Notes: generated by a model not told the origin, from the sequence alone. A stretch of DNA of 64,000 nt from Pseudostreptobacillus hongkongensis (GCF_001559795.1 NZ_LOHY01000088.1:62001-126000), one strand, 5' to 3'. Positions 1-9,351 are shown, counted from the first letter of the stretch. Numbers and translations: made by a program.

Positions 1-355
1 TGAAGCTCATCATAATGAAGTAGAGCCTACTTCAATAGAAGCTATAATAGTTCAAGCAGCAGATGCCATAAGTGCAGCAAGACCAGGAGCTAGACGTGAA
101 ACATTAACAAATTATTTAAAACGTTTAGAACAATTAGAAGAAATTGCAAATTCTCATGAAGGAATAGAAAGTTCTTATGCAATACAAGCTGGAAGAGAAT
201 TAAGATTAATAGTTAAACCAGAAGAAATAAGCGATGACAAAGCTATAATACTTTCAAGAGAAGTTGCAAAAGAAATAGAAGAAAAAATGCAATATCCAGG
301 TCAAATCAAAGTTACTGTAATTAGAGAAACTAGATCAACAGAATATGCTAAATAA
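1..355 (+). CDS. rny: Ribonuclease Y, C-terminal fragment
   Basis: This is the 3' end of a gene that begins before the window, read in the frame starting at base 2 and ending TAA at 353-355. The 117 visible residues carry the end of the HD domain (EAHHNEVEP, then a [17 protein letters not shown] segment) and the conserved RNase Y tail. RNase Y is a membrane-anchored endoribonuclease that starts mRNA decay. Its neighbour ymdB is the usual partner in Firmicutes, which supports the call. The N-terminal membrane anchor, coiled coil and KH domain lie outside the window. Confidence 0.93.
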   Translation, partial: EAHHNEVEPTSIEAIIVQAADAISAARPGARRETLTNYLKRLEQLEEIANSHEGIESSYAIQAGRELRLIVKPEEISDDKAIILSREVAKEIEEKMQYPGQIKVTVIRETRSTEYAK

Positions 356-381
356 TTAAATTAGAATAAAAAGTAAATAGG

Positions 382-415
382 AGCAGTCATATAAAGAATA
401 GACTGCTTATATTTT
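382..415 (+). terminator. Terminator-like hairpin between rny and ymdB
   Basis: Arms AGCAGTC (382-388) and GACTGCT (401-407) enclose a 12-nt loop and are followed by TATATTTTT. The ymdB Shine-Dalgarno (GGAG, 422-425) starts within about 10 nt, which leaves no room for a separate promoter. The hairpin is therefore more likely a partial terminator or attenuator inside an rny-ymdB transcript. Confidence 0.5.
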
Positions 416-430
416 TAGAATGGAGTATTT

Positions 431-1210
431 ATGAAATTTCTCTTAGTTGGAGATATAGTAGGATATCAAGGAGAGGATACATTAAATAAGTATTTAGCCA
501 AACATGGTGAAAAATATGATGTTATAGTAGTTAATGCTGAAAATATAGACAATGGTTTCGGTATTACATCACAAAAAGCAAATAATTTATTAAACAATGG
601 TGTGGATGTAATAACTTTAGGTAACCATAGTTTTGATAAAAAAGATGTGTATGAATATCTTAATAAAACAAAAAGAGTTATAAGACCATATAATTTTTCA
701 GATAAAGCACCAGGGAATGGTTATACTATAATTGAAAAGAAAAATAAAAAAATAGCTATTGTTAGTTTACAAGGTAAGGTATATATGAATACCTTACATT
801 GTCCTTTTATAGCTATAGATAGTTTACTTGAAGATCTAAAAGAAAAGGTAGATATTATAGTTGTAGATTTCCATGCAGAAGTAACGTCAGAAAAAATAGC
901 TATGGGTTGGAATGTGGCTGGTAAGGTATCTATAATTTATGGTACTCATACTCACGTTCAAACTGCTGATGAAAGCATATTGAATAATAAGACAGCATAT
1001 ATTACAGATGTAGGTATGACTGGAGGTCATGATGGAGTTATAGGAATGAATAAAAAAGAAGTGATACAAAAATTTAAAACAGGCTTACCGGTTAAATTTA
1101 CTGTTTGTGAAACTAATAAAAAAATAAATGCAATTGAAGTTTTAGTAGATGATAAAACTAATTATGCAATTGATATTAAAAGAATTAACCTTAAATATGA
1201 GGAGATTTAA
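431..1210 (+). CDS. ymdB: YmdB-family metallophosphoesterase
   Basis: The 259-aa protein matches the TIGR00282/YmdB family in length and motifs. It has an N-terminal GDIVG metal-binding segment, VNAENIDNGFG near residues 35-45, LGNHSFD around 62-68, DFHAE near 145 and YGTHTHVQTAD around 170-180. Family members are cytosolic phosphodiesterases that hydrolyse 2',3'-cyclic nucleotides and influence biofilm and RNA metabolism. The ATG follows GGAG by 5 nt. The gene lies between rny and cmk as part of a co-directional run. No odd residues were seen. Confidence 0.93.
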   Translation: MKFLLVGDIVGYQGEDTLNKYLAKHGEKYDVIVVNAENIDNGFGITSQKANNLLNNGVDVITLGNHSFDKKDVYEYLNKTKRVIRPYNFSDKAPGNGYTIIEKKNKKIAIVSLQGKVYMNTLHCPFIAIDSLLEDLKEKVDIIVVDFHAEVTSEKIAMGWNVAGKVSIIYGTHTHVQTADESILNNKTAYITDVGMTGGHDGVIGMNKKEVIQKFKTGLPVKFTVCETNKKINAIEVLVDDKTNYAIDIKRINLKYEEI

Positions 1211-1211
1211 A

Positions 1212-1862
1212 ATGAGAATAGCAATTGATGGTCCATCAGGTAGTGGTAAAAGTTCTGTTGCTAAAGAATTAGCAAGAAGACTTAACTTATCACATTTAGA
1301 TACAGGAGCAATGTATAGATTATTAGGTTATAAGGTATATAAAGATAAATTAGAGCTTGATAATATAAAAGAGATATTAAAAAATTTAGATATTAAAATA
1401 GAAGGTGAACAGTTTTATCTAGATGGTGAAGATGTAAGCAATAAAATAAGAGAAAATGAGATTTCTAAATATGCTTCGAATGTTTCAACTATAAAAGAAG
1501 TAAGAGAATATATGGTTTATTTGCAAAGAAAAATATCTGAAGATAAAGATGTTATATTAGATGGACGTGATATAGGTACGGTTGTGTTTCCTAATGCAGA
1601 AATAAAAATATATTTGACTGCAAGTCCAGAAGTTCGTGCTAAAAGAAGATTTTTAGAAGACGGTACATTAGATTATGAAAAAATATTAGAGGATATTAAA
1701 AAACGTGATTTTAATGATCAAAATAGAAAACATTCCCCTTTAAAAAAAGCAGAAGATGCAATAGAAGTTGATACAGATAATATGAATTTTGAAGAAGTTA
1801 TAAATAAAATTATGGAGATAGTGGCAGAATATGAGAGCAAGAGCTGTAATAAATCTAGATAA
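1212..1862 (+). CDS. cmk: Cytidylate kinase
   Basis: CMP/dCMP kinase of pyrimidine nucleotide salvage. The chosen start gives MRIAIDGPSGSGKSS, with the P-loop at residues 7-14, one base after the ymdB stop. The ATGAGGAGATTTAAA just upstream supplies the Shine-Dalgarno. The open frame extends 63 nt further up into ymdB but has no family similarity there. The LDTGAMYR and DGRDIGTVVFP motifs identify CMP kinase. The 216-aa length is normal. The last 32 bp overlap alr, which suggests translational coupling. Confidence 0.95.
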   Translation: MRIAIDGPSGSGKSSVAKELARRLNLSHLDTGAMYRLLGYKVYKDKLELDNIKEILKNLDIKIEGEQFYLDGEDVSNKIRENEISKYASNVSTIKEVREYMVYLQRKISEDKDVILDGRDIGTVVFPNAEIKIYLTASPEVRAKRRFLEDGTLDYEKILEDIKKRDFNDQNRKHSPLKKAEDAIEVDTDNMNFEEVINKIMEIVAEYESKSCNKSR

Positions 1863-2868
1863 TTTAATATATAATTTGGAAGTTATATCAGATAAGATTC
1901 CAAAAGAAAAGATAATGGCAGTAATTAAAGCAAATGCATATGGTCATGGTTATGAAGAAATATTTAAAGAGTGTTTTAAATTTGGTATTAGATTTTTTGG
2001 AGTTGCGACAATAGAAGAAGCACAGGTTATAAGAAAGATAAATAAAGAGGCAAAAATATTAATTCTTTCTGCAGTTGAACCTAATATGTATTATGAGCTT
2101 TCAAAAAATAATATAGATATAACAATAACTTCATTTGAAGAAATTGAATATATTATAAACAATAATATTGAAGGTAATTATCATATAGCATATGATACAG
2201 GAATGGGAAGATTAGGTTTTAATGAATTTGAAATAGAAGAGGTTATAAAAAAATTAAAACCAGTAGGTATTTTTTCTCATTTGACATCAGCAGATAATGA
2301 TGAATATTATACAAGATATCAATATGAAAAATTTATTAACATTTCTAAAAAATATGATATAAAATACAAACATCTACTAAATAGTTTTGGTTCTGAAAAA
2401 TATTATGATTTTTTTGAAAGTTTTGATCTATATAGATTAGGTATATTAATGTATGGTGGAGAACTAACTAATATATATAAGCCTGTCATGAGTTTTGAAG
2501 CAAGAATTAGCTATATTAAAACTCTAGTAGAAGATAGTTATATAGGATATTCTAATACATATAAAGCTAAAAAAGGTGATATAATAGCAACAGTTTCTGC
2601 TGGATATGCAGATGGTATTTTTAGAAGTTTATCTAATAAATCTAAGGTATATTTAAGAGGAAAATATTATAATATAATAGGAAATATTTGCATGGATCAA
2701 TTTATGATACTTGCTGATAATGATGTGAAATTAGGAGATTTTGTTGAAATATTCGGAGAAAATATTAAAGTTGAAGAACAAGCAAATTTAGCAAATACTA
2801 TAAGTTATGAATTACTTTGTGCAGTTTCTCCTAGAGTTAATAGAGTATATGTAAAGGAGGAGATTTAA
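1831..2868 (+). CDS. alr: Alanine racemase
   Basis: PLP-dependent racemase that makes D-alanine for peptidoglycan. The N-terminal TIM-barrel carries the PLP lysine K33 in AVIKANAYGHG. The C-terminal beta domain holds the catalytic tyrosine in SAGYADG and the ICMDQFM signature. At 345 aa it is slightly shorter than the usual 360-390. The start lies inside cmk (32-bp overlap), but the preceding frame contains no better start and MRARAVINLDNL is the typical beginning of the family. Confidence 0.95.
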   Translation: MRARAVINLDNLIYNLEVISDKIPKEKIMAVIKANAYGHGYEEIFKECFKFGIRFFGVATIEEAQVIRKINKEAKILILSAVEPNMYYELSKNNIDITITSFEEIEYIINNNIEGNYHIAYDTGMGRLGFNEFEIEEVIKKLKPVGIFSHLTSADNDEYYTRYQYEKFINISKKYDIKYKHLLNSFGSEKYYDFFESFDLYRLGILMYGGELTNIYKPVMSFEARISYIKTLVEDSYIGYSNTYKAKKGDIIATVSAGYADGIFRSLSNKSKVYLRGKYYNIIGNICMDQFMILADNDVKLGDFVEIFGENIKVEEQANLANTISYELLCAVSPRVNRVYVKEEI

Positions 2869-3434
2869 TGATTTTAGATTTACTTTTTATTGCAATAACA
2901 ATATTGTTTGTATTTTTTGGTTTGAAAAAAGGATTTGTAAAAGAATCACTTAGTTTATTTAAATTATTATTAATAATATATTTAATTCCAAAAGTATTAA
3001 GTATAGAGCTTTCATTTTTAGAAATTAATATAGATAATAGTATAACTAAATATGCTATGTATATAATTACATTTATTATAGTTTATGTAGCTATTTCTAT
3101 ACTTTCTATGATACTTTCTAAGTTTATAGATTCAACCCCACTTACATTTTTTAATAAAATACTAGGTGGAGTATTTGGATTTGTTAAATCTAGCATAGTT
3201 ATATTTATTATATTTATAGTATCACTTGTAATTTCAGATAGAAATCAAGATGTTAAAAATATTCTTGAAAATAGTATAGTAACAGAATATGTATCTATTT
3301 ATTTAGAACCATATAATACGTTATTTCCTGATTTTATAAAAACTAAATTAGATAATTTTACTATATATAGTAAAGAAAAACAATTTAAAAATAAATTGAT
3401 TAAAGATATTCAGAAAGGAATTAGCTATGATTAA
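2868..3434 (+). CDS. CvpA family membrane protein
   Basis: A 188-aa protein with about four hydrophobic segments in the first 125 residues, an LKKGFVKE motif after the first helix and an FFNKILGGVFGFVKS motif in the middle. This is the CvpA/colicin V production layout. Family members are inner-membrane proteins with a poorly defined role in envelope homeostasis. The start codon shares its A with the alr stop (TAATG), indicating coupled translation. Confidence 0.8.
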   Translation: MILDLLFIAITILFVFFGLKKGFVKESLSLFKLLLIIYLIPKVLSIELSFLEINIDNSITKYAMYIITFIIVYVAISILSMILSKFIDSTPLTFFNKILGGVFGFVKSSIVIFIIFIVSLVISDRNQDVKNILENSIVTEYVSIYLEPYNTLFPDFIKTKLDNFTIYSKEKQFKNKLIKDIQKGISYD

Positions 3435-4650
3435 AATTTTAGATGTTTTAGGATCTAAGCTGATAACAAATAAAATAGATACAGATAGATCATTTACATT
3501 ATCTATTATCTTTAGAACAGGTGCTAATAATGAAGATGAGAATGAGAAAGGATTATCTCATTTATTAGAACATATGATGTTTACTGGAACAAATAAGAGA
3601 ACTTCTTATCAAATTAGTGAGGAAATGGATTTTTATGGTGCTAATTTTAATGCATATACTTCAAAAGAGGTTACAAATTACTATTTTTCATCTTTAACAA
3701 GTAAACAAAAGGAAACAACAGAAATATTTTTTGATATGATTTGTGATCCTATATTTCCTGAAAATGAATTAAAAAAAGAAAAAGAAATAATATTTGAAGA
3801 AATAAATATGAGTAATGATGAAACAAGACAAGTTAATTTTCAAATTATGTCAGAAAAGCTATTTACTGGTAATTTAAAATATAACATATTAGGGAGTATA
3901 GAAAGTGTTGGGAGTTTTACTAGAGAAAACTTAATGGACTATTATAGAAGAAGATATACTCAAGATAATATGATGATTTTAATTTCAGGAAATTTTGATG
4001 AAGAATTACTTATAAATATGATAAATGAATATTTTGTTAACATGCCTAAAAAATCTGTGAAAAAAGATTTTGAAAAGCCTATGTTGCTTAATAAAGAAGA
4101 ATATATTAAAAGAGATCAGAATCAAGTCAATGTATACATGATGACTCAATTTAATAGAGAAAAAAAAGAAAGAAAAATAACACTTATTGAAATGATTTTA
4201 GAAATAATACTTGGAGATGGGTTTAGTTCAAGATTATTTCAAGAAATTCGTGAAAAAAGAATGTTAGCTTATTCAGTATATTCATTTGGTATGAATTATG
4301 ATGATTTTGATGGTCTAGGAATATATATAGGAACATCTAAAAATAAATATGAAGAAGCTATTAAAGCAAGTAGGGAAGTTATTGATGAATTAAAGGAAAA
4401 AGGAATAAGTGAAAGAGAGCTTGAAAAAACTAAAAACTATATTTTATCTAGTAATGCAAGTGCTAAAGAAAATTCTAGACTTATATCAAGATACTATAAT
4501 TCATATATTAATTATTCAAAGATATATACTGATGATGAAATAGAAATAATGCTTAAAGATATAACTGTAGAAGATATTAATAATAAGGCAAAAGAATTGC
4601 TTAATAATTTTAGTATTTGTGTAATAGGGGATATAGATGATAGACAATAA
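3427..4650 (+). CDS. M16 family zinc metallopeptidase
   Basis: The inverted zinc motif HLLEHMMF (HxxEH) near residues 45-52 and the distal glutamate in EEINMSND identify an M16 (pitrilysin/MPP-like) peptidase. The 407-aa length fits the single-chain YmfH/PqqL-like class. A C-terminal inactive domain contains the SSRLFQEIREKRMLAYSV segment typical of the family. It overlaps cvpA by 8 bp and rodA by 14 bp. No signal peptide is visible, so it is probably cytosolic. The substrate is unknown. Confidence 0.9.
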   Translation: MIKILDVLGSKLITNKIDTDRSFTLSIIFRTGANNEDENEKGLSHLLEHMMFTGTNKRTSYQISEEMDFYGANFNAYTSKEVTNYYFSSLTSKQKETTEIFFDMICDPIFPENELKKEKEIIFEEINMSNDETRQVNFQIMSEKLFTGNLKYNILGSIESVGSFTRENLMDYYRRRYTQDNMMILISGNFDEELLINMINEYFVNMPKKSVKKDFEKPMLLNKEEYIKRDQNQVNVYMMTQFNREKKERKITLIEMILEIILGDGFSSRLFQEIREKRMLAYSVYSFGMNYDDFDGLGIYIGTSKNKYEEAIKASREVIDELKEKGISERELEKTKNYILSSNASAKENSRLISRYYNSYINYSKIYTDDEIEIMLKDITVEDINNKAKELLNNFSICVIGDIDDRQ

Positions 4651-5752
4651 AAGAACATTAGCATTATTAAAAAATAGAATTTCAAAATTAGATAAGCCAC
4701 TTTTAGCTATAGTATATACTCTTGTATTTATAAGTACATTATTTGTTTATAGTGCAACTAGATCTATGAGTTATGTAAGAAATAATTTGTTATGGATAGG
4801 AATAGGGACGTTAATTCTTTTTGTTATAGCTTTAACTGATTATAGAGCAAGTAAGAGATTTATAAACGGTATATATATATTTTCTATTTTAATATTGATT
4901 TATACAAGATTTTTAGGAGTTACTAAATTAGGAGCTAAAAGATGGATAGATCTTGGATTTATTCAAATTCAACCATCTGAATTTGTTAAGATATTCTTGG
5001 TTATGATACTTGCTTTTGGTATAGTTAAGAATTTTTCTAATGGAATAAATAATTTAAAAGATATAATAGCTTCATTTTTTCCAGCCATACCTATACTAGG
5101 TTTACTTTTAATACAACCTGATTTAGGAACAACTTTAATATTATGTTTTTCATTTTTATGTATATTAATATTATCAAGAGCTAATCTTAAGCCTATAGTT
5201 GCTATATTTATAGTTTTGGCAATATTTTCTGTACCTATATATACTTTTGTATTACAAGATTATCAGAAGGTTAGAATACAAACATTTTTAAATCCAGAAA
5301 AGGATATAAAAAATAAGGGGTGGCACGTAGCTCAGTCTAAGATTTCTATAGGATCTGGTGGTGTTGTTGGTAAAGGATATTTAGAAGGTAGTCAGAGTAG
5401 ACTTAAATTTTTACCAGAATCACAAACAGATTTTATTTTCTCAGTTATAGGTGAAGAGGTAGGATTTTTAGGATCTTCATTTGTTCTTTTGCTTTATTTT
5501 TTACTAATATATAGCTTAATTAATATATCGAAAATAATAAATGATGATTATGGCCGGATAATACTTTATGGAATATCTGGAATATTTTTAGCCCATGTTA
5601 TAATAAATGTTGGGATGACTCTAGGTATAGTTCCTGTAACAGGAAAACCTTTATTATTAATGAGTTATGGAGGTTCATCTTTTTTATCTTCATTTGCAAT
5701 GATAGGACTTGCACAAAGTATTAAAACTAATAATGGTGATGGTAATAAATGA
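4637..5752 (+). CDS. rodA: RodA/FtsW/SpoVE-type SEDS glycosyltransferase, probably RodA
   Basis: A 371-aa polytopic protein with about ten membrane spans. KRWIDLGFIQIQPSEFVK, LIQPDLGTT and the C-terminal GMTLGIVPVTGKPLL plus MSYGGSSFL are SEDS hallmarks. The GMTLGIVPVTG form is closer to RodA than to FtsW. SEDS proteins polymerise lipid II into glycan strands together with a class B PBP, here presumably for rod shape. No PBP2 gene is adjacent. The start overlaps the M16 peptidase gene and the end overlaps the next gene in an ATGA. Confidence 0.85.
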   Translation: MIDNKRTLALLKNRISKLDKPLLAIVYTLVFISTLFVYSATRSMSYVRNNLLWIGIGTLILFVIALTDYRASKRFINGIYIFSILILIYTRFLGVTKLGAKRWIDLGFIQIQPSEFVKIFLVMILAFGIVKNFSNGINNLKDIIASFFPAIPILGLLLIQPDLGTTLILCFSFLCILILSRANLKPIVAIFIVLAIFSVPIYTFVLQDYQKVRIQTFLNPEKDIKNKGWHVAQSKISIGSGGVVGKGYLEGSQSRLKFLPESQTDFIFSVIGEEVGFLGSSFVLLLYFLLIYSLINISKIINDDYGRIILYGISGIFLAHVIINVGMTLGIVPVTGKPLLLMSYGGSSFLSSFAMIGLAQSIKTNNGDGNK

Positions 5753-6585
5753 TAAATAATTTTAAAGTTGATCAAGAACATGTTAATATGAGACTTGATA
5801 AATTTGTTAGAAAATATTCTAAGGAAGAAAGTTTAGCTTTGATTTTTTCTTTAATCAGAAAAGGAAATATTAAAGTTAACGGTAAAAAATCTAAAGAAAA
5901 TTATAGATTATTAATAAATGATGAAATATATTTTCCAGATAATGCTAAAATTGAAATGGGGAATACAAAGATAAATAATAATATAAATATATCAAAGTTT
6001 AAAGATATGATAGTATTTGAAGATGATGATATATTTATAATCAATAAACCTAATAATATACCTATGCATAAAGGGAATAACCATGAATATGGCATATCTG
6101 AAATGGCTAAAAAATATTATAATAATTCTAATGTTAATTTTGCAAATAGGTTAGATTTAGAAACTGAAGGATTAGTTATAGGAACTAAGAATCTTAATAT
6201 ATTAAGAAAGATAAATCAAGTTATAAAAGATAGGGAAATATTAAAAAAATATATAGCTATGATTAATTCAAATAATCTTAAATTAAATGAGAAATTTATT
6301 GTTGAAAAACCTATAGAAGTAACTGAAACTGGAGTAAAAATATCTGAAAATGGATTATATTCTAAAACTATATTTAAAGTTATTAATATAGAGAAGGATA
6401 AAGCTTTTTTAGATGTTGATTTAAAAACTGGAAGAAAGCATCAAATACGTGTTCATTTAAGTAGCATAAATAAGCCAATAATAGGTGATAGGAAATATGG
6501 TGGAATTACTAGTAATAGAATGTATTTAAAATGTTATAGGATTAAGTTTTTAAATTATGACATAGAGATTGATAAGGTATTTTAA
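5749..6585 (+). CDS. RluA-family RNA pseudouridine synthase
   Basis: An N-terminal S4 RNA-binding segment (MRLDKFVRKYS, then LIRKGNIKVNGKKS) is followed by the RluA catalytic domain, with NKPNNIPMHKG, catalytic Asp in NRLDLETEG and TGRKHQIRVHLS. The 278-aa length is slightly short for RluC/RluD. The catalytic motif is usually HRLDxxTSG. Here His is Asn and Ser is Glu, but the catalytic Asp and preceding Arg-Leu are kept. Which uridine is modified cannot be told. It overlaps rodA in ATGA. Confidence 0.88.
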   Translation: MINNFKVDQEHVNMRLDKFVRKYSKEESLALIFSLIRKGNIKVNGKKSKENYRLLINDEIYFPDNAKIEMGNTKINNNINISKFKDMIVFEDDDIFIINKPNNIPMHKGNNHEYGISEMAKKYYNNSNVNFANRLDLETEGLVIGTKNLNILRKINQVIKDREILKKYIAMINSNNLKLNEKFIVEKPIEVTETGVKISENGLYSKTIFKVINIEKDKAFLDVDLKTGRKHQIRVHLSSINKPIIGDRKYGGITSNRMYLKCYRIKFLNYDIEIDKVF

Positions 6586-6613
6586 AAAATTAAAAAAATA
6601 TTATAATAGAGTA

Positions 6614-6642
6614 TTGACAAATTATAGTTATCAAGGTAAACT
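6614..6642 (+). promoter_or_regulatory. Promoter of the cold-shock gene, with leader hairpin
   Basis: A -35 TTGACA (6614-6619) is followed after 17 bp by TAAACT (6637-6642). The leader then contains a perfect CAAGCC/GGCTTG inverted repeat with a 3-nt loop (6653-6667). This ends 6 nt before the AGGAGGA Shine-Dalgarno (6674-6680). A structured leader is common in cold-shock mRNAs and could set the temperature response. Confidence 0.6.
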
Positions 6643-6686
6643 ATACTATAAACAAGCCTAAGGCTTGGAGAATAGGAGGAAGTATT

Positions 6687-6884
6687 TTGTTAGGTAAAGT
6701 TAAATGGTTCAACGAAAAAAGAGGTATTGGATTTATCGCAGGAGAAGATGGGAAAGATTATTTCTTACATTTCTCTAAAATTATGAAAAGTGGTTTTAAA
6801 ACTGTTGCTGAAGGAGAAGAAGTAGAATTCGAACTTGAAGAAAGTGAAAAAGGACCACAAGCAACAAACGTAGTTTCTAAATAG
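6687..6884 (+). CDS. Cold-shock domain protein, CspA family
   Basis: A 65-aa single OB-fold protein with the RNP-1-like [12 protein letters not shown] and RNP-2-like DYFLHFS motifs, acting as an RNA chaperone. The expected start LGKVKWFN requires a TTG initiator at 6687, which lies 6 nt behind a strong AGGAGGA. No ATG is available upstream in frame. It is monocistronic or the first gene of a read-through transcript, because a strong terminator follows at 6916. Confidence 0.95.
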   Translation: MLGKVKWFNEKRGIGFIAGEDGKDYFLHFSKIMKSGFKTVAEGEEVEFELEESEKGPQATNVVSK

Positions 6885-6915
6885 TTAAAAATAATTTATA
6901 TAGAATAGAGTTTGG

Positions 6916-6942
6916 AGCTATCTCTTATGAGATAGCTTTTTT
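6916..6942 (+). terminator. Intrinsic terminator or attenuator after the cold-shock gene
   Basis: A perfect 9-bp stem AGCTATCTC/GAGATAGCT with loop TTAT is followed by TTTTT. The Shine-Dalgarno of the next gene (AGGAGG, 6946-6951) begins 4 nt later. No promoter can fit between, so the following ABC operon must be read through this hairpin or start inside it. Confidence 0.85.
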
Positions 6943-6957
6943 ATTAGGAGGAAAATT

Positions 6958-7881
6958 TTGAAACAAATATTTAAAAAATTAATAAAAAGCGTTTTAACAA
7001 TATTTTGTATAATAACTTTAACATTTTATTTAATACATATGTTACCATCTAATTTGATATATAATGATTCAGATATAGATGGGACTATGAAAGAAGCAAT
7101 AATACAAAAATATAATCTAGATAAAAGTATTAATGAACAATATATATTATACTTAAAAGATATTTTTAAAGGTGATTTAGGAAAATCTATAAAATATGAA
7201 GATAAAAATGTAAGTGATGTAATATTAAGTAATTTTCCTGTATCTTTATCATTAGGAATAAGAACTTTAATATTGTCTATTATTATAGGAGTGCCTTTGG
7301 GTATATATTCTTCTATTAATAAAAAAATGAATAAATATGGATATATAATTAGTTATATAGTAATATCCATACCAAGTTTTGTAATAATTGGTTTTTTACA
7401 ATTACTTGTTGTATATGTTAATAATAAATTTAATATTAGATTTCCTATTACAGGTTTTGATACTGAATTACAAAAGATATTACCAGTGTTATCATTATCA
7501 TTTTTTACAACTTGTATGGTATTTAGAGTTATTAATATTAAAATAAGAGAAGAAATGGATAAGGAATATGTACAGTTTTATTTATCTTTAGGATATGATA
7601 AAAAATATGTTATCAAAAAGCATATATTAAAAAATATTTTGCCGACTATAATAACAACTTTAACTCCTCAGGTAATATCTCTTATTACAGGGTCATTTAT
7701 TGTTGAAACTTTATTTGGAATACCAGGATTAGGAAAATATTATACAAGTTCTATTATAGATAGAGATTATACAATGGTTATAGGTCTTACATTATTTTAC
7801 AGTATAGTTTTAATTTTATGTATAACTTTAATGGATATAATAACATTATTTTTAGATAAAAGAATAGAAGGTGAAATATGA
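6958..7881 (+). CDS. ABC transporter permease, DppB/NikB type
   Basis: A 307-aa inner-membrane permease with an N-terminal helix, about five further spans and the EAA loop (EEMDKEYVQFYLSLGYDKKYVIKKHILKN), ending in the ETLFGIPGLGKYY signature of the oligopeptide/dipeptide/nickel class. The start is TTG, 6 nt behind AGGAGG. It is the first of four overlapping importer genes. No substrate-binding protein gene is present in this window, so the substrate (peptide, nickel or a metallophore) is not decided. Confidence 0.88.
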   Translation: MKQIFKKLIKSVLTIFCIITLTFYLIHMLPSNLIYNDSDIDGTMKEAIIQKYNLDKSINEQYILYLKDIFKGDLGKSIKYEDKNVSDVILSNFPVSLSLGIRTLILSIIIGVPLGIYSSINKKMNKYGYIISYIVISIPSFVIIGFLQLLVVYVNNKFNIRFPITGFDTELQKILPVLSLSFFTTCMVFRVINIKIREEMDKEYVQFYLSLGYDKKYVIKKHILKNILPTIITTLTPQVISLITGSFIVETLFGIPGLGKYYTSSIIDRDYTMVIGLTLFYSIVLILCITLMDIITLFLDKRIEGEI

Positions 7882-8639
7882 AATTAAATAGAAAATATAT
7901 CATATTGATACCTATGTTTTTTATAGTTTTAAATTTATTTAATAAATATGATGGTATTAGTCAAGATTTAGAAAATATTAATTCTAGATTTTTTGTAAAT
8001 AACCATATCTTAGGGACAGATGAATTAGGTAGAGATATATTAGCAAGATTAGTACAAGGAAGTTTAAATACTTTAATTATATGTATAAGTATATGCTTTA
8101 TTATTTTTATAATGGGAATTATTTTGGGGTATTTTATGGGCATTAGTAATAAAATAGATAAAATATTAATGGTTATAATACAGTTTATAATGTCCATACC
8201 TAGTTTGATTTTAACTATATTTATTTTAGTATTTATAGGTAATAGTATGTTCTTACTTATTTTTTCTTTATCAATAAATAGAAGTTTAAGAATGGCAATA
8301 ATTGTAAGAAATGAGGTTAAGAAACTTAATGCACAAAATTTTATTTTGATATCAAAAATGATGGGAGCTAGTTCATTTCATGTATTAAAGAAACATATAT
8401 TACCTAATATTATAGATATAGTATTATTTAGAATAAGTTTTATGATACCGGGAATAATATTTTCAGAAACATTTTTATCTTTTATGGGCATAGGTGTTAG
8501 ACTACCAAAAGCAACATTAGGAAATATGTTATCTTCAGGTTTTAATGCCTTACTTATAAATCCTACACAATTTATATTGGTAAGTGTATTTATAGTTTTA
8601 ATTACATTATTCTTTGGAGGTCTTAATGAAAATACTTGA
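7878..8639 (+). CDS. ABC transporter permease, DppC/NikC type
   Basis: A 253-aa partner permease. It has an N-terminal helix, LGTDELGRDILARLVQGS (the DppC-type hallmark), and an EAA loop ending in SKMMGASSFHVLKKHILPNI. LSFMGIGVRLPKATLGNML closes the family signature. The start overlaps the preceding stop as ATGA. It is shorter than the roughly 300 aa of OppC/DppC and closer to NikC-sized proteins. The last 14 bp overlap the ATPase gene. Confidence 0.88.
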   Translation: MKLNRKYIILIPMFFIVLNLFNKYDGISQDLENINSRFFVNNHILGTDELGRDILARLVQGSLNTLIICISICFIIFIMGIILGYFMGISNKIDKILMVIIQFIMSIPSLILTIFILVFIGNSMFLLIFSLSINRSLRMAIIVRNEVKKLNAQNFILISKMMGASSFHVLKKHILPNIIDIVLFRISFMIPGIIFSETFLSFMGIGVRLPKATLGNMLSSGFNALLINPTQFILVSVFIVLITLFFGGLNENT

Positions 8640-9351
8640 TATACAAAATCTATGTATTAAAAATAATGAAAAAACGATAATAGAAAATTTAGATTTATCA
8701 ATAGAAAATGATAAGATTAATGTTTTAATAGGATCATCTGGAAGTGGAAAAACTCAAATAGCTAAAAGTATAATGAAACTTTCAGAACTTGATATACAAG
8801 GTGTAATAAAAATAAAAGGGAATGAAGATTATAAGTGTGGTAAAGATGTAGCATTAATTTTCCAAGATTTTGCAAGATCTTTAAATCCAGTTTTAAAAAT
8901 AAAAGATCAAATGTTGGGGCCTTTGATATATCATAATATTTATGATGAAAAAACAGCACTAAAAAAAATAGAAGATATGCTTTTAAAATTAAATTTAAAC
9001 TTAGATAGTTTAGAAAAATATCCACATGAATTAAGTGGAGGTCAAAAACAAAGAATAGTTATAGGTATAGTTTTATTATTACAGCCCAAGATTATAATTT
9101 GTGATGAAATAAGTTCAGGACTTGATAAAGAAAATGAAAACTATATTTTTGATTTATTAAAAAAGACGAATATTACTCTTTTAGTAATAACTCATAGTAT
9201 AAATGTACTTAAAAATTATTCTGATAAAATAATATATTTAGACAATGGAACATTAAAATTTGTAGGGACATATAAAGAGTTTTTAAATATAGATGATCAG
9301 TATATTTCTAATATTAAAAAGTTAGGAGAAATTTATGATAAAGGTTGTTAA
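8626..9351 (+). CDS. ABC transporter ATP-binding protein, NikD/DppD type
   Basis: A 241-aa nucleotide-binding domain with Walker A GSSGSGKT, Q-loop LIFQDF, signature LSGGQKQR, Walker B IIICDE and H-loop ITHS. The ATG at 8626 sits 5 nt after GGAGG. A TTG 12 nt upstream overlaps that Shine-Dalgarno and is rejected. The protein lacks the C-terminal roughly 80-residue extension with cysteines seen in OppD/DppD, which resembles the shorter nickel/metallophore ATPases. It pairs with the next gene. Confidence 0.88.
   Translation: MKILDIQNLCIKNNEKTIIENLDLSIENDKINVLIGSSGSGKTQIAKSIMKLSELDIQGVIKIKGNEDYKCGKDVALIFQDFARSLNPVLKIKDQMLGPLIYHNIYDEKTALKKIEDMLLKLNLNLDSLEKYPHELSGGQKQRIVIGIVLLLQPKIIICDEISSGLDKENENYIFDLLKKTNITLLVITHSINVLKNYSDKIIYLDNGTLKFVGTYKEFLNIDDQYISNIKKLGEIYDKGC

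Noticed and set aside
8614-8625. Longer start (TTG 8614) for the first importer ATPase
   Set aside because: The extra codons overlap the GGAGG that serves the ATG at 8626.
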